DNA of 64,000 nt. Origin: Streptococcus himalayensis (lineage in GTDB: Bacteria; Bacillota; Bacilli; Lactobacillales; Streptococcaceae). This document shows positions 54,521-62,708 of this stretch, in pieces. The translations under genes and the position numbers were made by a program. A model generated the notes under the pieces. That model was not told the DNA's origin. It saw only the letters and a program-made list of their open reading frames with translations, and did not search any database. The stretch covers positions 1,197,501 to 1,261,500 of the forward strand of contig NZ_CP016953.1 of NCBI RefSeq assembly GCF_001708305.1. Direction: 5' to 3'. Within the stretch, counting starts at the first letter, position 1. Every line of letters begins with the position of its first letter.

Positions 54521-55483
54521 TTACTCTAGCCCCACCAAATAATCATCATCCTGCATGGCTTCCACGCTACCGAGAAGGTAGCCATTTCCGACTTGCGAGA
54601 AGAAATCGTGGTTAGAGGTTCCGGTTGAAATTCCGTTCATGACGATTGGATTGACATCGTCTGCGGTATCTGGAAAGAGGGGATCTTGACCTAGGTTCAT
54701 GAGGGCTTTATTGGCATTGTAACGAAGGAAGGTCTTGACTTCCTCGGTCCAGCCCACACCATCATAGAGGCTCTCTGTATAGCCTTCTTCGTTTTCATAG
54801 AGGGTGTAGAGGAGGTCGTACATCCATTCTCGAAGCTTGTCTTGCTCGTCTTCAGATAACTCGTTAAATCCTAATTGGAATTTATAGCCGATATAGGTCC
54901 CATGGACGGATTCGTCGCGGATGATGAGTTTGATAATCTCTGCGACGTTGGCGAGTTTATTATTTCCAAGATAGTAGAGTGGTGTAAAAAAGCCAGAGTA
55001 GAAGAGGAAGGTTTCAAGAAATACGCTGGCTACTTTCTTTTCAAGTGGAGAGCCAGTTAGGTAGATTTCATTGACGATTTCAGCCTTTTTTTGCAAATAA
55101 GGATTGGTATTGGTCCACTCAAAAATCTCATCAATTTCAGCCTTGGTGTTGAGGGTTGAAAAGATAGACGAGTAGGATTTGGCATGGACCGACTCCATAA
55201 ATTGGATATTGTTAAAGACGGCTTCTTCGTGAGCGGTTCGAACATCCTTGCGAAGGGCATCAACACCAGACTCGGATTGAAGCGTGTCCAGAAGGGTCAA
55301 CCCTCCAAAAACCTTTCCGACGAGGTCTTTTTCTTTGTGGGAGAGCTTTCTCCAGTCGTCTAGGTCGTTTGAGAGGGGGATCCGAGTATCCAACCAGAAT
55401 TGCTCGGTCAATTTTTCCCAAGTTGACTTGTCAATGACATCTTCAATAGCGTTCCAGTTTATGGCTTCGTAATAGGTTTTCAT
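54521..55483 (-). CDS. nrdF: Class Ib ribonucleotide reductase small subunit
   Basis: This 320-residue protein forms the dimanganese- or diiron-tyrosyl radical partner of NrdE. Metal-binding residues are visible in NIQFMESVHAKSYS, FLETFLFYSGFF and IIRDESVHGTYIG. I chose the ATG at 55483, with AGAAAG about 9 nt upstream. The GTG at 55492 is too close to that site. It is downstream of nrdE, separated by about 226 bp that includes a hairpin, so it may be transcribed from the nrdH promoter by read-through or from its own. Confidence 0.97.
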   Translation of the reverse strand: MKTYYEAINWNAIEDVIDKSTWEKLTEQFWLDTRIPLSNDLDDWRKLSHKEKDLVGKVFGGLTLLDTLQSESGVDALRKDVRTAHEEAVFNNIQFMESVHAKSYSSIFSTLNTKAEIDEIFEWTNTNPYLQKKAEIVNEIYLTGSPLEKKVASVFLETFLFYSGFFTPLYYLGNNKLANVAEIIKLIIRDESVHGTYIGYKFQLGFNELSEDEQDKLREWMYDLLYTLYENEEGYTESLYDGVGWTEEVKTFLRYNANKALMNLGQDPLFPDTADDVNPIVMNGISTGTSNHDFFSQVGNGYLLGSVEAMQDDDYLVGLE

Positions 55484-55675
55484 AGGTATCACTTTCTAGT
55501 ATTTTATTCAAATCAATCAATGTCCATTATACCATATTTTAGCATTGTCGTCTAAAAGAAGAAGGGGTTTTCTAAAAAGATAGGAGTGGGGCTGCATGCT
55601 AATTTCAATGAAATCCATTTGCCTTACTTCTCTAGTTTTCGTGAGTTAGATGCAAAGTTACTCAAGTCGTAAAGC

Positions 55676-55699
55676 AAGGTTGGGGATTTTCCCAACCTT
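55676..55699 (-). terminator. Hairpin between nrdE and nrdF
   Basis: AAGGTTGGG and CCCAACCTT arms lie 11 bases after the nrdE stop on the minus strand. The T run is poor, so this is perhaps a partial terminator or stabilising element. The rest of 55493-55675 has no gene. Confidence 0.5.
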
Positions 55700-55709
55700 A
55701 TTGTATATG

Positions 55710-57869
55710 CTAGATAACACAGCTTTCGCATTGGTTTGCACCGACTTCATCTCCGTCATCCGTAAAGGTACGAATGTAGTAGATAGACTTGATTCCTTTG
55801 TTAAAGGCATAGTTTCGTAGGATGGAAAGGTCACGTGTTGTTTGCTTGCTTTCGGTTTTCCATTCGTAGATTCCTTGTGGAATGTCACTTCTCAAAAAGA
55901 GGGTCAGTGACAAGCCTTGATCAACGTGTTCGGTAGCAGCAGCATAGACATCAATAACTTTTCGCATATCCATATCATAGGCTGATTTGTAGAATGGGAT
56001 GGTTTTTGTTGATAGACCTGCGGCTGGGTAATAGATTTTACCGATTTTCTTCTCTTGACGCTCCTCAATCCGTTGGGTAATCGGGTGGATAGACGCAGAA
56101 ACATCGTTGATGTAGCTGATGGAACCATTTGGAGCAACGGCAAGGCGGTTTTGATGGTAAAGTCCATCTTTTTGAACCTTGTCGCGAAGATCTGCCCAGT
56201 CCTGTTCACTTGGGATAAAGATATCTTTGAAAAGCTCTTTGACACGGTCCAATTTTGGCAGATATTGGTCTGTCAAATATTTGTAAAAATAACTGCCGTT
56301 TGCATAGTCGGACTTTTCAAAGTTATGGAAGGTAATTCCACGTTCACGAGCGATATGATTAGATTCTACCAAGGTCCAGTAGTTCATGAGCATGAAGTAA
56401 ACGCTGGTAAATTCAACTGCTTCAGCAGATCCATAATCGATAAATTGTTGGGCAAGATAGCTGTGAAGTCCCATGGCACCTAAACCAAAGGTGTGAGCCA
56501 GGCTATTACCGTGCTCGATAGAAGGCACGGCTGAGATATGAGAGCTATCTGTGACAAAGGTGAGGGCACGTGTCATGGTTCGGATGGACTTTCCAAAGTC
56601 TGGAGAAGTCATCATATTGACAATGTTGGTGGATCCTAGGTTACAAGAAACATCTGTTCCCAAATGAAGGTATTCTTGGGCATCATTGATAAGGCTAGGG
56701 TCCTGCACTTGAAGGATTTCTGAGCAGAGATTGCTCATGACAATCTTTCCATCAATAGGGTTAGTACGATTGGCCGTATCAATGTTAATGACATAAGGAT
56801 AGCCAGATTCTTGTTGGAGTTTTGAAATTTCAGTCTCCAAATCGCGGGCCTTGATTTTTGTTTTGTTAATCTTTGGATTTGCAACTAATTCATCGTATTT
56901 TTCTGTGATATCGATATAGGCAAATGGTAGGCCGTATTCACGCTCGATAGAATAAGGGCTAAATAGGTACATATCCTCATTTTGACGAGCCAATTCATAG
57001 AATTTATCAGGAATGACGACTCCAAGCGAGAGAGTCTTAACCCGCACTTTTTCATCTGCATTTTCTTTTTTGGTAGATAAAAAGGCGATAATATCAGGGT
57101 GAAAGACATTGAGATAGACCACACCAGCTCCTTGTCGTTGCCCAAGTTGGTTGGAGTAAGAAAAGCTATCTTCAAAGAGTTTCATGACTGGGACAACTCC
57201 AGAAGCCGCTCCCTCATATCCCTTGATAGGAGCCCCTGCTTCACGGAGGTTACTGAGAGAAATCCCTACCCCTCCTCCGATACGAGAAAGTTGAAGGGCA
57301 GAATTGACCGAACGACCGATAGAATTCATATCATCTGTCACTTGGATCAAAAAGCAAGAAACCAATTCTCCCCGCCGAGCTCGTCCTGCATTCAAAAAGC
57401 TTGGAGTAGCTGGTTGGTAACGCTGGTGAATGATTTCATCAGCGATGTCTTTTGCGATGGCTTCATTTCCGTTTGCGAAATAGAGGGCATTAAAGAGAAC
57501 GCGGTCCTCCATGCTTTCTAAATAATAGTCTCCATCGTTGGTTTTAAGGGCATACTGATTGTAGAATTTATAGGCTGCCATAAAGGATTTAAATTGAAAA
57601 TCCTGGGCATGAATGAAGCTTGCTAGTTCTTCGATAAAAGCAGGATCATAGAGGGCGATAAATTCTTTTTCCAAGTAATTTTCTTCTATTAGATAATTGA
57701 TTTTTTCCGTAATTGAAGAAAAGGTCTTGGTATTTGGTTCAACATTTTCTTTGAAAAAGGCAGCGAGAGCTTCCTTATCTTTGTGAAGCATGATTTGTCC
57801 ATCGACAGGACGATTAATTTCATTATTTAAACGAAAATAAGTGACATCTTCTAATCGTTTGAGACTCAT
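55710..57869 (-). CDS. nrdE: Class Ib ribonucleotide reductase large subunit
   Basis: This 719-residue catalytic subunit reduces ribonucleoside diphosphates to deoxy forms. Active-site residues are visible: SCFLIQV (first redox Cys), SNLCSEILQ with the thiyl-radical Cys and Glu, GGGVGISLS and GNSLAHTFGLGAMG. The C-terminal NQCESCVI shuttles electrons from NrdH. AAGGAGAAAAAGAA precedes the minus-strand ATG. It lies between nrdH and nrdF, the standard streptococcal order. Confidence 0.98.
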   Translation of the reverse strand: MSLKRLEDVTYFRLNNEINRPVDGQIMLHKDKEALAAFFKENVEPNTKTFSSITEKINYLIEENYLEKEFIALYDPAFIEELASFIHAQDFQFKSFMAAYKFYNQYALKTNDGDYYLESMEDRVLFNALYFANGNEAIAKDIADEIIHQRYQPATPSFLNAGRARRGELVSCFLIQVTDDMNSIGRSVNSALQLSRIGGGVGISLSNLREAGAPIKGYEGAASGVVPVMKLFEDSFSYSNQLGQRQGAGVVYLNVFHPDIIAFLSTKKENADEKVRVKTLSLGVVIPDKFYELARQNEDMYLFSPYSIEREYGLPFAYIDITEKYDELVANPKINKTKIKARDLETEISKLQQESGYPYVINIDTANRTNPIDGKIVMSNLCSEILQVQDPSLINDAQEYLHLGTDVSCNLGSTNIVNMMTSPDFGKSIRTMTRALTFVTDSSHISAVPSIEHGNSLAHTFGLGAMGLHSYLAQQFIDYGSAEAVEFTSVYFMLMNYWTLVESNHIARERGITFHNFEKSDYANGSYFYKYLTDQYLPKLDRVKELFKDIFIPSEQDWADLRDKVQKDGLYHQNRLAVAPNGSISYINDVSASIHPITQRIEERQEKKIGKIYYPAAGLSTKTIPFYKSAYDMDMRKVIDVYAAATEHVDQGLSLTLFLRSDIPQGIYEWKTESKQTTRDLSILRNYAFNKGIKSIYYIRTFTDDGDEVGANQCESCVI

Positions 57870-57910
57870 AAAATTTCTTTTTCTCCTTGTGTATGGCTAC
57901 AAAATAAAGG

Positions 57911-57987
57911 GGGAGCAGGCCAAAACGGATTTCTGAGAAATCAATTTTGTTGCCCACTCCCGCACATTGTCGAACAGTGTTCGACAA
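57911..57987. other. Two palindromes between nrdE and nrdH
   Basis: A nested hairpin (GGGAG...GATTTCTGAGAAATC...CTCCC, 57911-57961) resembles that after asnA. TTGTCGAAC/GTTCGACAA (57967-57987) is a 9-bp-arm palindrome. They lie in a 157-bp spacer of the nrd operon. Confidence 0.55.
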
Positions 57988-58026
57988 GAATTGCGAAAAT
58001 ACGCTCATTTATCAGTGGTGTTTACC

Positions 58027-58245
58027 TTAAGATAATTTTTTCAATTTACCAGGTTGAAAGCCAGAGAAGGCTTCGGTTGGTGTTTGAACGACGGGAGCGG
58101 CATTAAAGCCAAGACTCTTGACATGTTCAATATATTCTGGTTGCTCATCTAAGTTAATCTCTTTATAGGCAACATGGTTGGTGTCTAAGAAACGCTTTGT
58201 CATTTTACATTGAACACAATTATTTTTTGAATAAATGGTGACCAT
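58027..58245 (-). CDS. nrdH: Glutaredoxin-like protein NrdH
   Basis: This 72-residue redox protein reduces NrdE with electrons from thioredoxin reductase. It has the redox motif CVQC near residue 10, a WSGF-like SGFQPGKL near the C-terminus and the thioredoxin fold (VTIYSKNNC, AAPVVQT). AAGGAG lies 8 nt before the minus-strand ATG. It is the first gene of nrdHEF and is preceded by a promoter with two NrdR-like boxes. Confidence 0.96.
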   Translation of the reverse strand: MVTIYSKNNCVQCKMTKRFLDTNHVAYKEINLDEQPEYIEHVKSLGFNAAPVVQTPTEAFSGFQPGKLKKLS

Positions 58246-58279
58246 TAAAGGAACTCCTTTTTAAAAACTATATGCACAA

Positions 58280-58308
58280 AGTATATCGAAAAAAATTTTA
58301 ATTGTCAA
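58280..58308 (-). promoter_or_regulatory. nrdHEF promoter
   Basis: On the minus strand TTGACA (58308-58303), a 17-base spacer and TATACT (58285-58280). Confidence 0.82.
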
Positions 58309-58318
58309 CAAAAAGCAT

Positions 58319-58370
58319 CTAAATGTTGTGTTTGATAATTCTAAAATTAAAAAACAAACACAATATATAG
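58319..58370 (-). promoter_or_regulatory. Two NrdR-like boxes upstream of nrdH
   Basis: AACACAATATATAG (58357-58370) matches the NrdR box. CTAAATGTTGTGTT (58319-58332) is an inverted match with two differences. Both lie just upstream of the -35, consistent with deoxynucleotide-dependent repression. The region 58371-58568 shows no gene. Confidence 0.6.
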
Positions 58371-58568
58371 TTTTTGCTGGAAATGAAAGGAAAAGCCTAG
58401 AAAGCAAGGAGAGACAAGGAAATGAGGAAGCTAAATGGAAAAGGTAAGCCCTATTTTTTCTATTGGATAGACCCAAAATGTGGTCTTCGTATCTACTTTT
58501 GAAAATCTCGTTTTATGGTAGTTTCTGTAATTCTCATAAAAAAGCCACGCCGAAAACACATAAAATTC

Positions 58569-58597
58569 TTGAAAAATTTTTTCAAAGATGGTATAAT
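58569..58597 (+). promoter_or_regulatory. ptsHI promoter
   Basis: TTGAAA (58569-58574), a 17-base spacer and TATAAT (58592-58597) preceded by TGG. A small palindrome TTGAAAAATTTTTTCAA overlaps the -35. Confidence 0.8.
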
Positions 58598-58659
58598 TTA
58601 AAATTGTAAGGGTTATCACATAACCTAACAAAAAGAAAACATTAAAGGAGAGTCAAACT

Positions 58660-58923
58660 ATGGCTTCTAAAGATTTCCACATTGTGGCAGAGACAGGTAT
58701 TCATGCACGTCCAGCAACTTTGCTTGTTCAAACAGCTAGTAAATTTGCATCAGACATCACTCTTGAGTACAAAGGTAAATCAGTAAACCTTAAATCAATC
58801 ATGGGTGTTATGAGTCTTGGTGTTGGTCAAGGTGCTGACGTAACGATTTCAGCTGAAGGTGCAGATGCAGATGATGCAATCGCTGCAATCTCAGAAACAA
58901 TGGAAAAAGAGGGTTTGGCATAA
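58660..58923 (+). CDS. ptsH: Phosphocarrier protein HPr
   Basis: This 87-residue central PTS phosphocarrier passes phosphate from EI to EIIA proteins such as CelC. When phosphorylated on Ser46 it is the CcpA corepressor. [12 protein letters not shown] contains the catalytic His15 and [10 protein letters not shown] the regulatory Ser46. AAAGGAGAG lies 9 nt upstream. It is 1 nt from ptsI. Confidence 0.99.
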   Translation: MASKDFHIVAETGIHARPATLLVQTASKFASDITLEYKGKSVNLKSIMGVMSLGVGQGADVTISAEGADADDAIAAISETMEKEGLA

Positions 58924-58924
58924 A

Positions 58925-60658
58925 ATGACTGAAATGCTTAAAGGAATTGCAGCATCCGACGGTGTTGCCGTTGCTAAAGCATATCTACTCGTTCAGCCGG
59001 ACTTGTCATTTGAGACTGTTTCAGTCGAAGATACAAACGCAGAAGAGGCTCGTTTGGATGCAGCTCTTGAAGCTTCACAAAACGAGCTTTCTGTTATCCG
59101 TGAAAAAGCAGTAGATAGCTTAGGCGAAGAAGCAGCGCAAGTATTTGACGCTCACTTAATGGTTCTTGCTGACCCAGAAATGGTTGGTCAGATTAAGGAA
59201 ACGATTCGTGCCAAACAAGTCAATGCAGAGACTGGTTTGAAAGAAGTGACGGATATGTTCATCACGATTTTTGAAGGTATGGAGGACAATCCATACATGC
59301 AAGAACGTGCAGCAGATATTCGCGACGTGACAAAGCGTGTTCTTTCTCACCTACTTGGTGTTCGCTTACCAAACCCTGCTATGATTAATGAAGAAGTCAT
59401 TGTCATTGCCCATGACTTGACTCCGTCAGATACTGCACAGTTGGATAAAAACTTTGTAAAAGCCTTTGTGACGAACATCGGTGGACGTACAAGCCACTCA
59501 GCGATTATGGCTCGGACCCTTGAAATTGCAGCGGTTCTTGGAACCAATAATATCACAGACCGCGTGAAAGATGGCGATGTGATTGCGGCAAACGGTATTA
59601 CAGGTGAAGTTCTCATCAACCCAACAGATGAGCAAATCGCAGCATTTAAAGCAGCTGGTGAAGCCTATGCGAAGCAAAAGGCAGAATGGGCTTTGTTGAA
59701 AGATGCAAAAACAGTCACAGCTGACGGCAAGCATTTTGAGCTAGCTGCTAACATCGGAACACCAAAAGACGTTGAAGGTGTCAATGAAAACGGTGCAGAA
59801 GCCGTTGGTCTTTACCGTACAGAGTTCCTTTACATGGATTCACAAGACTTCCCAACAGAAGATGAGCAATATGAAGCTTATAAGGCAGTCCTTGAGGGCA
59901 TGAATGGCAAGCCAGTTGTGGTTCGTACAATGGATATTGGTGGAGATAAGGAGCTTCCTTATTTCGATCTTCCACATGAAATGAACCCATTCCTTGGTTT
60001 CCGTGCCCTTCGTATTTCGATTTCTGAAACTGGAAATCAAATGTTCCGTACGCAGTTGCGTGCTCTTCTTCGTGCATCTGTTCATGGTCAATTGCGGATT
60101 ATGTTCCCAATGGTGGCTCTTGTGACAGAGTTCCGTGCTGCCAAAGCCATCTATGAAGAAGAAAAAGCAAAATTGGTTGCTGAAGGTGTTGCAGTTGCAG
60201 ATAATATCGAAGTAGGAATTATGATTGAAATTCCAGCGGCAGCAATGTTGGCAGATCAATTCGCGAAAGAAGTTGATTTCTTCTCAATCGGTACAAATGA
60301 CCTTATCCAATATACGATGGCTGCTGACCGTATGAATGAGCAAGTTTCATACCTCTACCAACCATACAACCCATCTATCCTTCGCTTAATCAACAACGTG
60401 ATTAAAGCAGCACATGCAGAAGGCAAATGGGCTGGTATGTGTGGAGAAATGGCAGGAGATCAAACAGCTGTGCCACTCCTTGTAGGTATGGGCTTGGATG
60501 AGTTCTCAATGAGTGCAACTTCTGTCCTTCGTACCCGTAGCTTGATGAAGAAACTAGATACGAAGAAAATGCAAGAGCTTGCAGAACGTGCATTGACAGA
60601 ATGTGCAACGATGGAAGAAGTTCTTGAGTTGGAAAAACAATACGTTGACTTTGATTAA
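58925..60658 (+). CDS. ptsI: PTS enzyme I
   Basis: This soluble enzyme takes phosphate from phosphoenolpyruvate to HPr, the entry point of all PTS sugars. The 577-residue protein has the catalytic His in [12 protein letters not shown], the PEP-binding RTEFLYM and [12 protein letters not shown], and the C-terminal [14 protein letters not shown] and GMCGEMAGD. The first in-frame ATG at 58859 lies in ptsH; I chose 58925, giving [11 protein letters not shown]. It is followed by a terminator. Confidence 0.98.
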   Translation: MTEMLKGIAASDGVAVAKAYLLVQPDLSFETVSVEDTNAEEARLDAALEASQNELSVIREKAVDSLGEEAAQVFDAHLMVLADPEMVGQIKETIRAKQVNAETGLKEVTDMFITIFEGMEDNPYMQERAADIRDVTKRVLSHLLGVRLPNPAMINEEVIVIAHDLTPSDTAQLDKNFVKAFVTNIGGRTSHSAIMARTLEIAAVLGTNNITDRVKDGDVIAANGITGEVLINPTDEQIAAFKAAGEAYAKQKAEWALLKDAKTVTADGKHFELAANIGTPKDVEGVNENGAEAVGLYRTEFLYMDSQDFPTEDEQYEAYKAVLEGMNGKPVVVRTMDIGGDKELPYFDLPHEMNPFLGFRALRISISETGNQMFRTQLRALLRASVHGQLRIMFPMVALVTEFRAAKAIYEEEKAKLVAEGVAVADNIEVGIMIEIPAAAMLADQFAKEVDFFSIGTNDLIQYTMAADRMNEQVSYLYQPYNPSILRLINNVIKAAHAEGKWAGMCGEMAGDQTAVPLLVGMGLDEFSMSATSVLRTRSLMKKLDTKKMQELAERALTECATMEEVLELEKQYVDFD

Positions 60659-60676
60659 AAGGATACAAGTAGAAGC

Positions 60677-60706
60677 AAACAGTTTTAACGAGCTGTTTGT
60701 TTTTTT
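60677..60706 (+). terminator. ptsI terminator
   Basis: CAAACAG and CTGTTTG arms are followed by a T run. The second ISL3 element begins 18 bases later. Confidence 0.85.
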
Positions 60707-60723
60707 ATGCATGTCAAAGTTTG

Positions 60724-62134
60724 GGCTCTATAATATCTGTAGTGAGTAAACCCACTTTGGATATTATGGAGCTTTTTGAGTACACAAAAAGTCCCATAAG
60801 ACTTATAATGAAAAGCGACAAAACCATCATTAGAAAGTATCTTATGGAACATATCAATCATACCACACAACTCATCGGAATTAAAGACAAACACATCACA
60901 TTAACCAAAGTTATGCAGCACAAAACTCATATCGAAGTTATCGCTACCCTAGACTATGCCCCTCCTAAATGTCATCATTGCAAGGGAAGGCAGATGAAGT
61001 ATGATTTCCAAAAACCGTCTAAAATCCCTTTTATTGAAATCGGTGGCTTTCCTAGTCTGATTCGTCTGAAAAAGAGACGATTTCAATGCAAATCCTGTCG
61101 TAAAGTCACGGTATCAGAAACCAGTCTCGTGAAGAAAAACTGTCAAGTCTCTGAGTTGGTCAGACAGAAGATGACTCTGTTATTACTAAACAGAGAATCA
61201 CTTACCCATATCGCGTCTAAACTGGCGATTTCACCCTACACTGTCTATCGCCAACTCCAGCAATGTCAGTTTCAAGAGGATTATGCTTCCTTACCTGAAA
61301 TCATATCCTGGGACGAATTCTCCTATCAGAAGGGCAAACTGGCCTTTATTGCTCAAGATTTTAACACTAAGAAAATCATCACTATCCTTGATAACAGAAG
61401 ACAAACAACCATCCGAAACCACTTTTTCAAGTATGCCAAAGAAGCCAGGAACATGGTCAAAGTGGTTACTGTAGACATGTCTGGGGCTTATATCCCGCTC
61501 ATTAAGAAATTATTCCCTAATGCCAAGATTGTCCTTGATCGCTTCCATATTGTTCAGCACTTGAGTCGTGCCCTCAATCAGACAAGAATCCAACTCATGA
61601 AGCAATATGACACCAAAGAGCTCGAATACCGTGCACTCAAATACTTCTCGAAATTCATTCTAAAGGACAGTCGGAAATTATCTCTTAAGCCTTTCTGCGC
61701 TAAAACCTTCAGAGAAACCATCACCCCTAGAGAATGTCTCCGTAGGATATTCAAGTTGGTACCTGAGTTAAAAGGCTATTATGACCTCTACCAGTTACTC
61801 CTTTTCCACTTACAAGAGAAGAATACCGAGCATTTCTTTGGCTTAATTCAAGACGAGCTATCCCATCTCAACAAAATGTTTAAAACGGTGTTAAACACTT
61901 TTATACGTTACAAAACCTACATCGCTAATGCCATTGAACTGCCTTATTCTAACGCCAAACTGGAAGCGACCAACAAACTTATCAAAGACATCAAGCGCAA
62001 TGCCTTTGGCTATAGGAACTTTGACAACTTCAAAAAACGCATCTACCTCGCTTTGAACATTACAAAAGAGAAGACGACATTCGTCTCCTCTCGTGCTTAA
62101 CGATAAGTCAACCCACTACAGTTGACAAAGAGCC
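60724..62134 (+). mobile_element. ISL3-family insertion sequence, element 2 (1411 bp)
   Basis: Terminal inverted repeats lie at 60724-60747 (GGCTCTATAATATCTGTAGT) and 62111-62134. They are flanked by the perfect 8-bp target duplication AAAGTTTG at 60716-60723 and 62135-62142. It is related to but clearly different from element 1 at 29869. Confidence 0.95.
60844..62100 (+). CDS. ISL3-family transposase, element 2
   Basis: This intact 418-residue transposase, the same length as that of element 1, has zinc-binding CHHCKG and CKSCRK, a helix-turn-helix (IASKLAISPYTVYRQL) and the DDE core. The core has ISWDEFSYQKGKLAFIAQD, VTVDMSGAY, IVLDRFHIVQHLSRALN and SNAKLEATNKLIKDIKRN. The protein differs from element 1 at many positions, so the two came in separately. 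I chose ATG 60844; an in-frame start at 60697 lies before the element. Confidence 0.95.
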   Translation: MEHINHTTQLIGIKDKHITLTKVMQHKTHIEVIATLDYAPPKCHHCKGRQMKYDFQKPSKIPFIEIGGFPSLIRLKKRRFQCKSCRKVTVSETSLVKKNCQVSELVRQKMTLLLLNRESLTHIASKLAISPYTVYRQLQQCQFQEDYASLPEIISWDEFSYQKGKLAFIAQDFNTKKIITILDNRRQTTIRNHFFKYAKEARNMVKVVTVDMSGAYIPLIKKLFPNAKIVLDRFHIVQHLSRALNQTRIQLMKQYDTKELEYRALKYFSKFILKDSRKLSLKPFCAKTFRETITPRECLRRIFKLVPELKGYYDLYQLLLFHLQEKNTEHFFGLIQDELSHLNKMFKTVLNTFIRYKTYIANAIELPYSNAKLEATNKLIKDIKRNAFGYRNFDNFKKRIYLALNITKEKTTFVSSRA

Positions 62135-62183
62135 AAAGTTTGGAAATATAGGTTGCTAAATAGGCTTGTATAGACGATTTTTC

Positions 62184-62576
62184 ATACTCGTCAACAGTCA
62201 ACATCTAAGGTCGTTCACTCACCTTGCTCCAATAGCTCAGCGGACTGTTGAAGGTTGGAAATAAGGATTATGGTGCCATCCTTCAGAACGTAAAGCAACC
62301 CTATTAGAGATAGAAAAATTTTTATTTTTGGGGTTAACTACCAGATAATAGAAACTTTTAGAAATGCTGAGAAAGAGGTATTGTTAAGAGTTTTTAAAAG
62401 AAAAAGATTGAAGAAATTGTCAAAAATGGACTTTTTCTTCAATCTGTAAGGATTTTGAAATGATCCTCAGCTAACTTACGTTACCCCTGTGGTTTTTAGG
62501 ACACGAGCTAGTCTAGTTTTATCGATTACCTTGACGCTGAGACAAACCTAGTCAGATTTTGATTTTCATAGCGTAT
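62184..62576 (+). repeat. Miniature inverted-repeat element, family A, copy 5, with internal insertion
   Basis: The ends are ATACTCGTCAACAGTCAACA and CAGATTTTGATTTTCATAGC then GTAT. Compared with copy 2, about 185 extra bases lie between 62273 and 62457, bounded by short direct repeats (TAAGGATTATG and TAAGGATTTTG). Near the insert's right end is a 17-bp hairpin AGATTGAAGAAATTGTC / GACTTTTTCTTCAATCT (62405-62445). Confidence 0.75.
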
Positions 62577-62649
62577 CAGTAGAAATTATAGTCGAATGTT
62601 TCTAAATTGTCTCATTTTCAAAAATATTCATTATCTTGAAAAAATGTTC

Positions 62650-62677
62650 TTGAAATTTTCAGAATTTTTGGTAAAAT
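62650..62677 (+). promoter_or_regulatory. gapN promoter
   Basis: TTGAAA (62650-62655), a 16-base spacer and TAAAAT (62672-62677) preceded by TGG. Confidence 0.65.
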
Positions 62678-62708
62678 AGAAAAATACTAACTTGTTGGAG
62701 GAATTATA

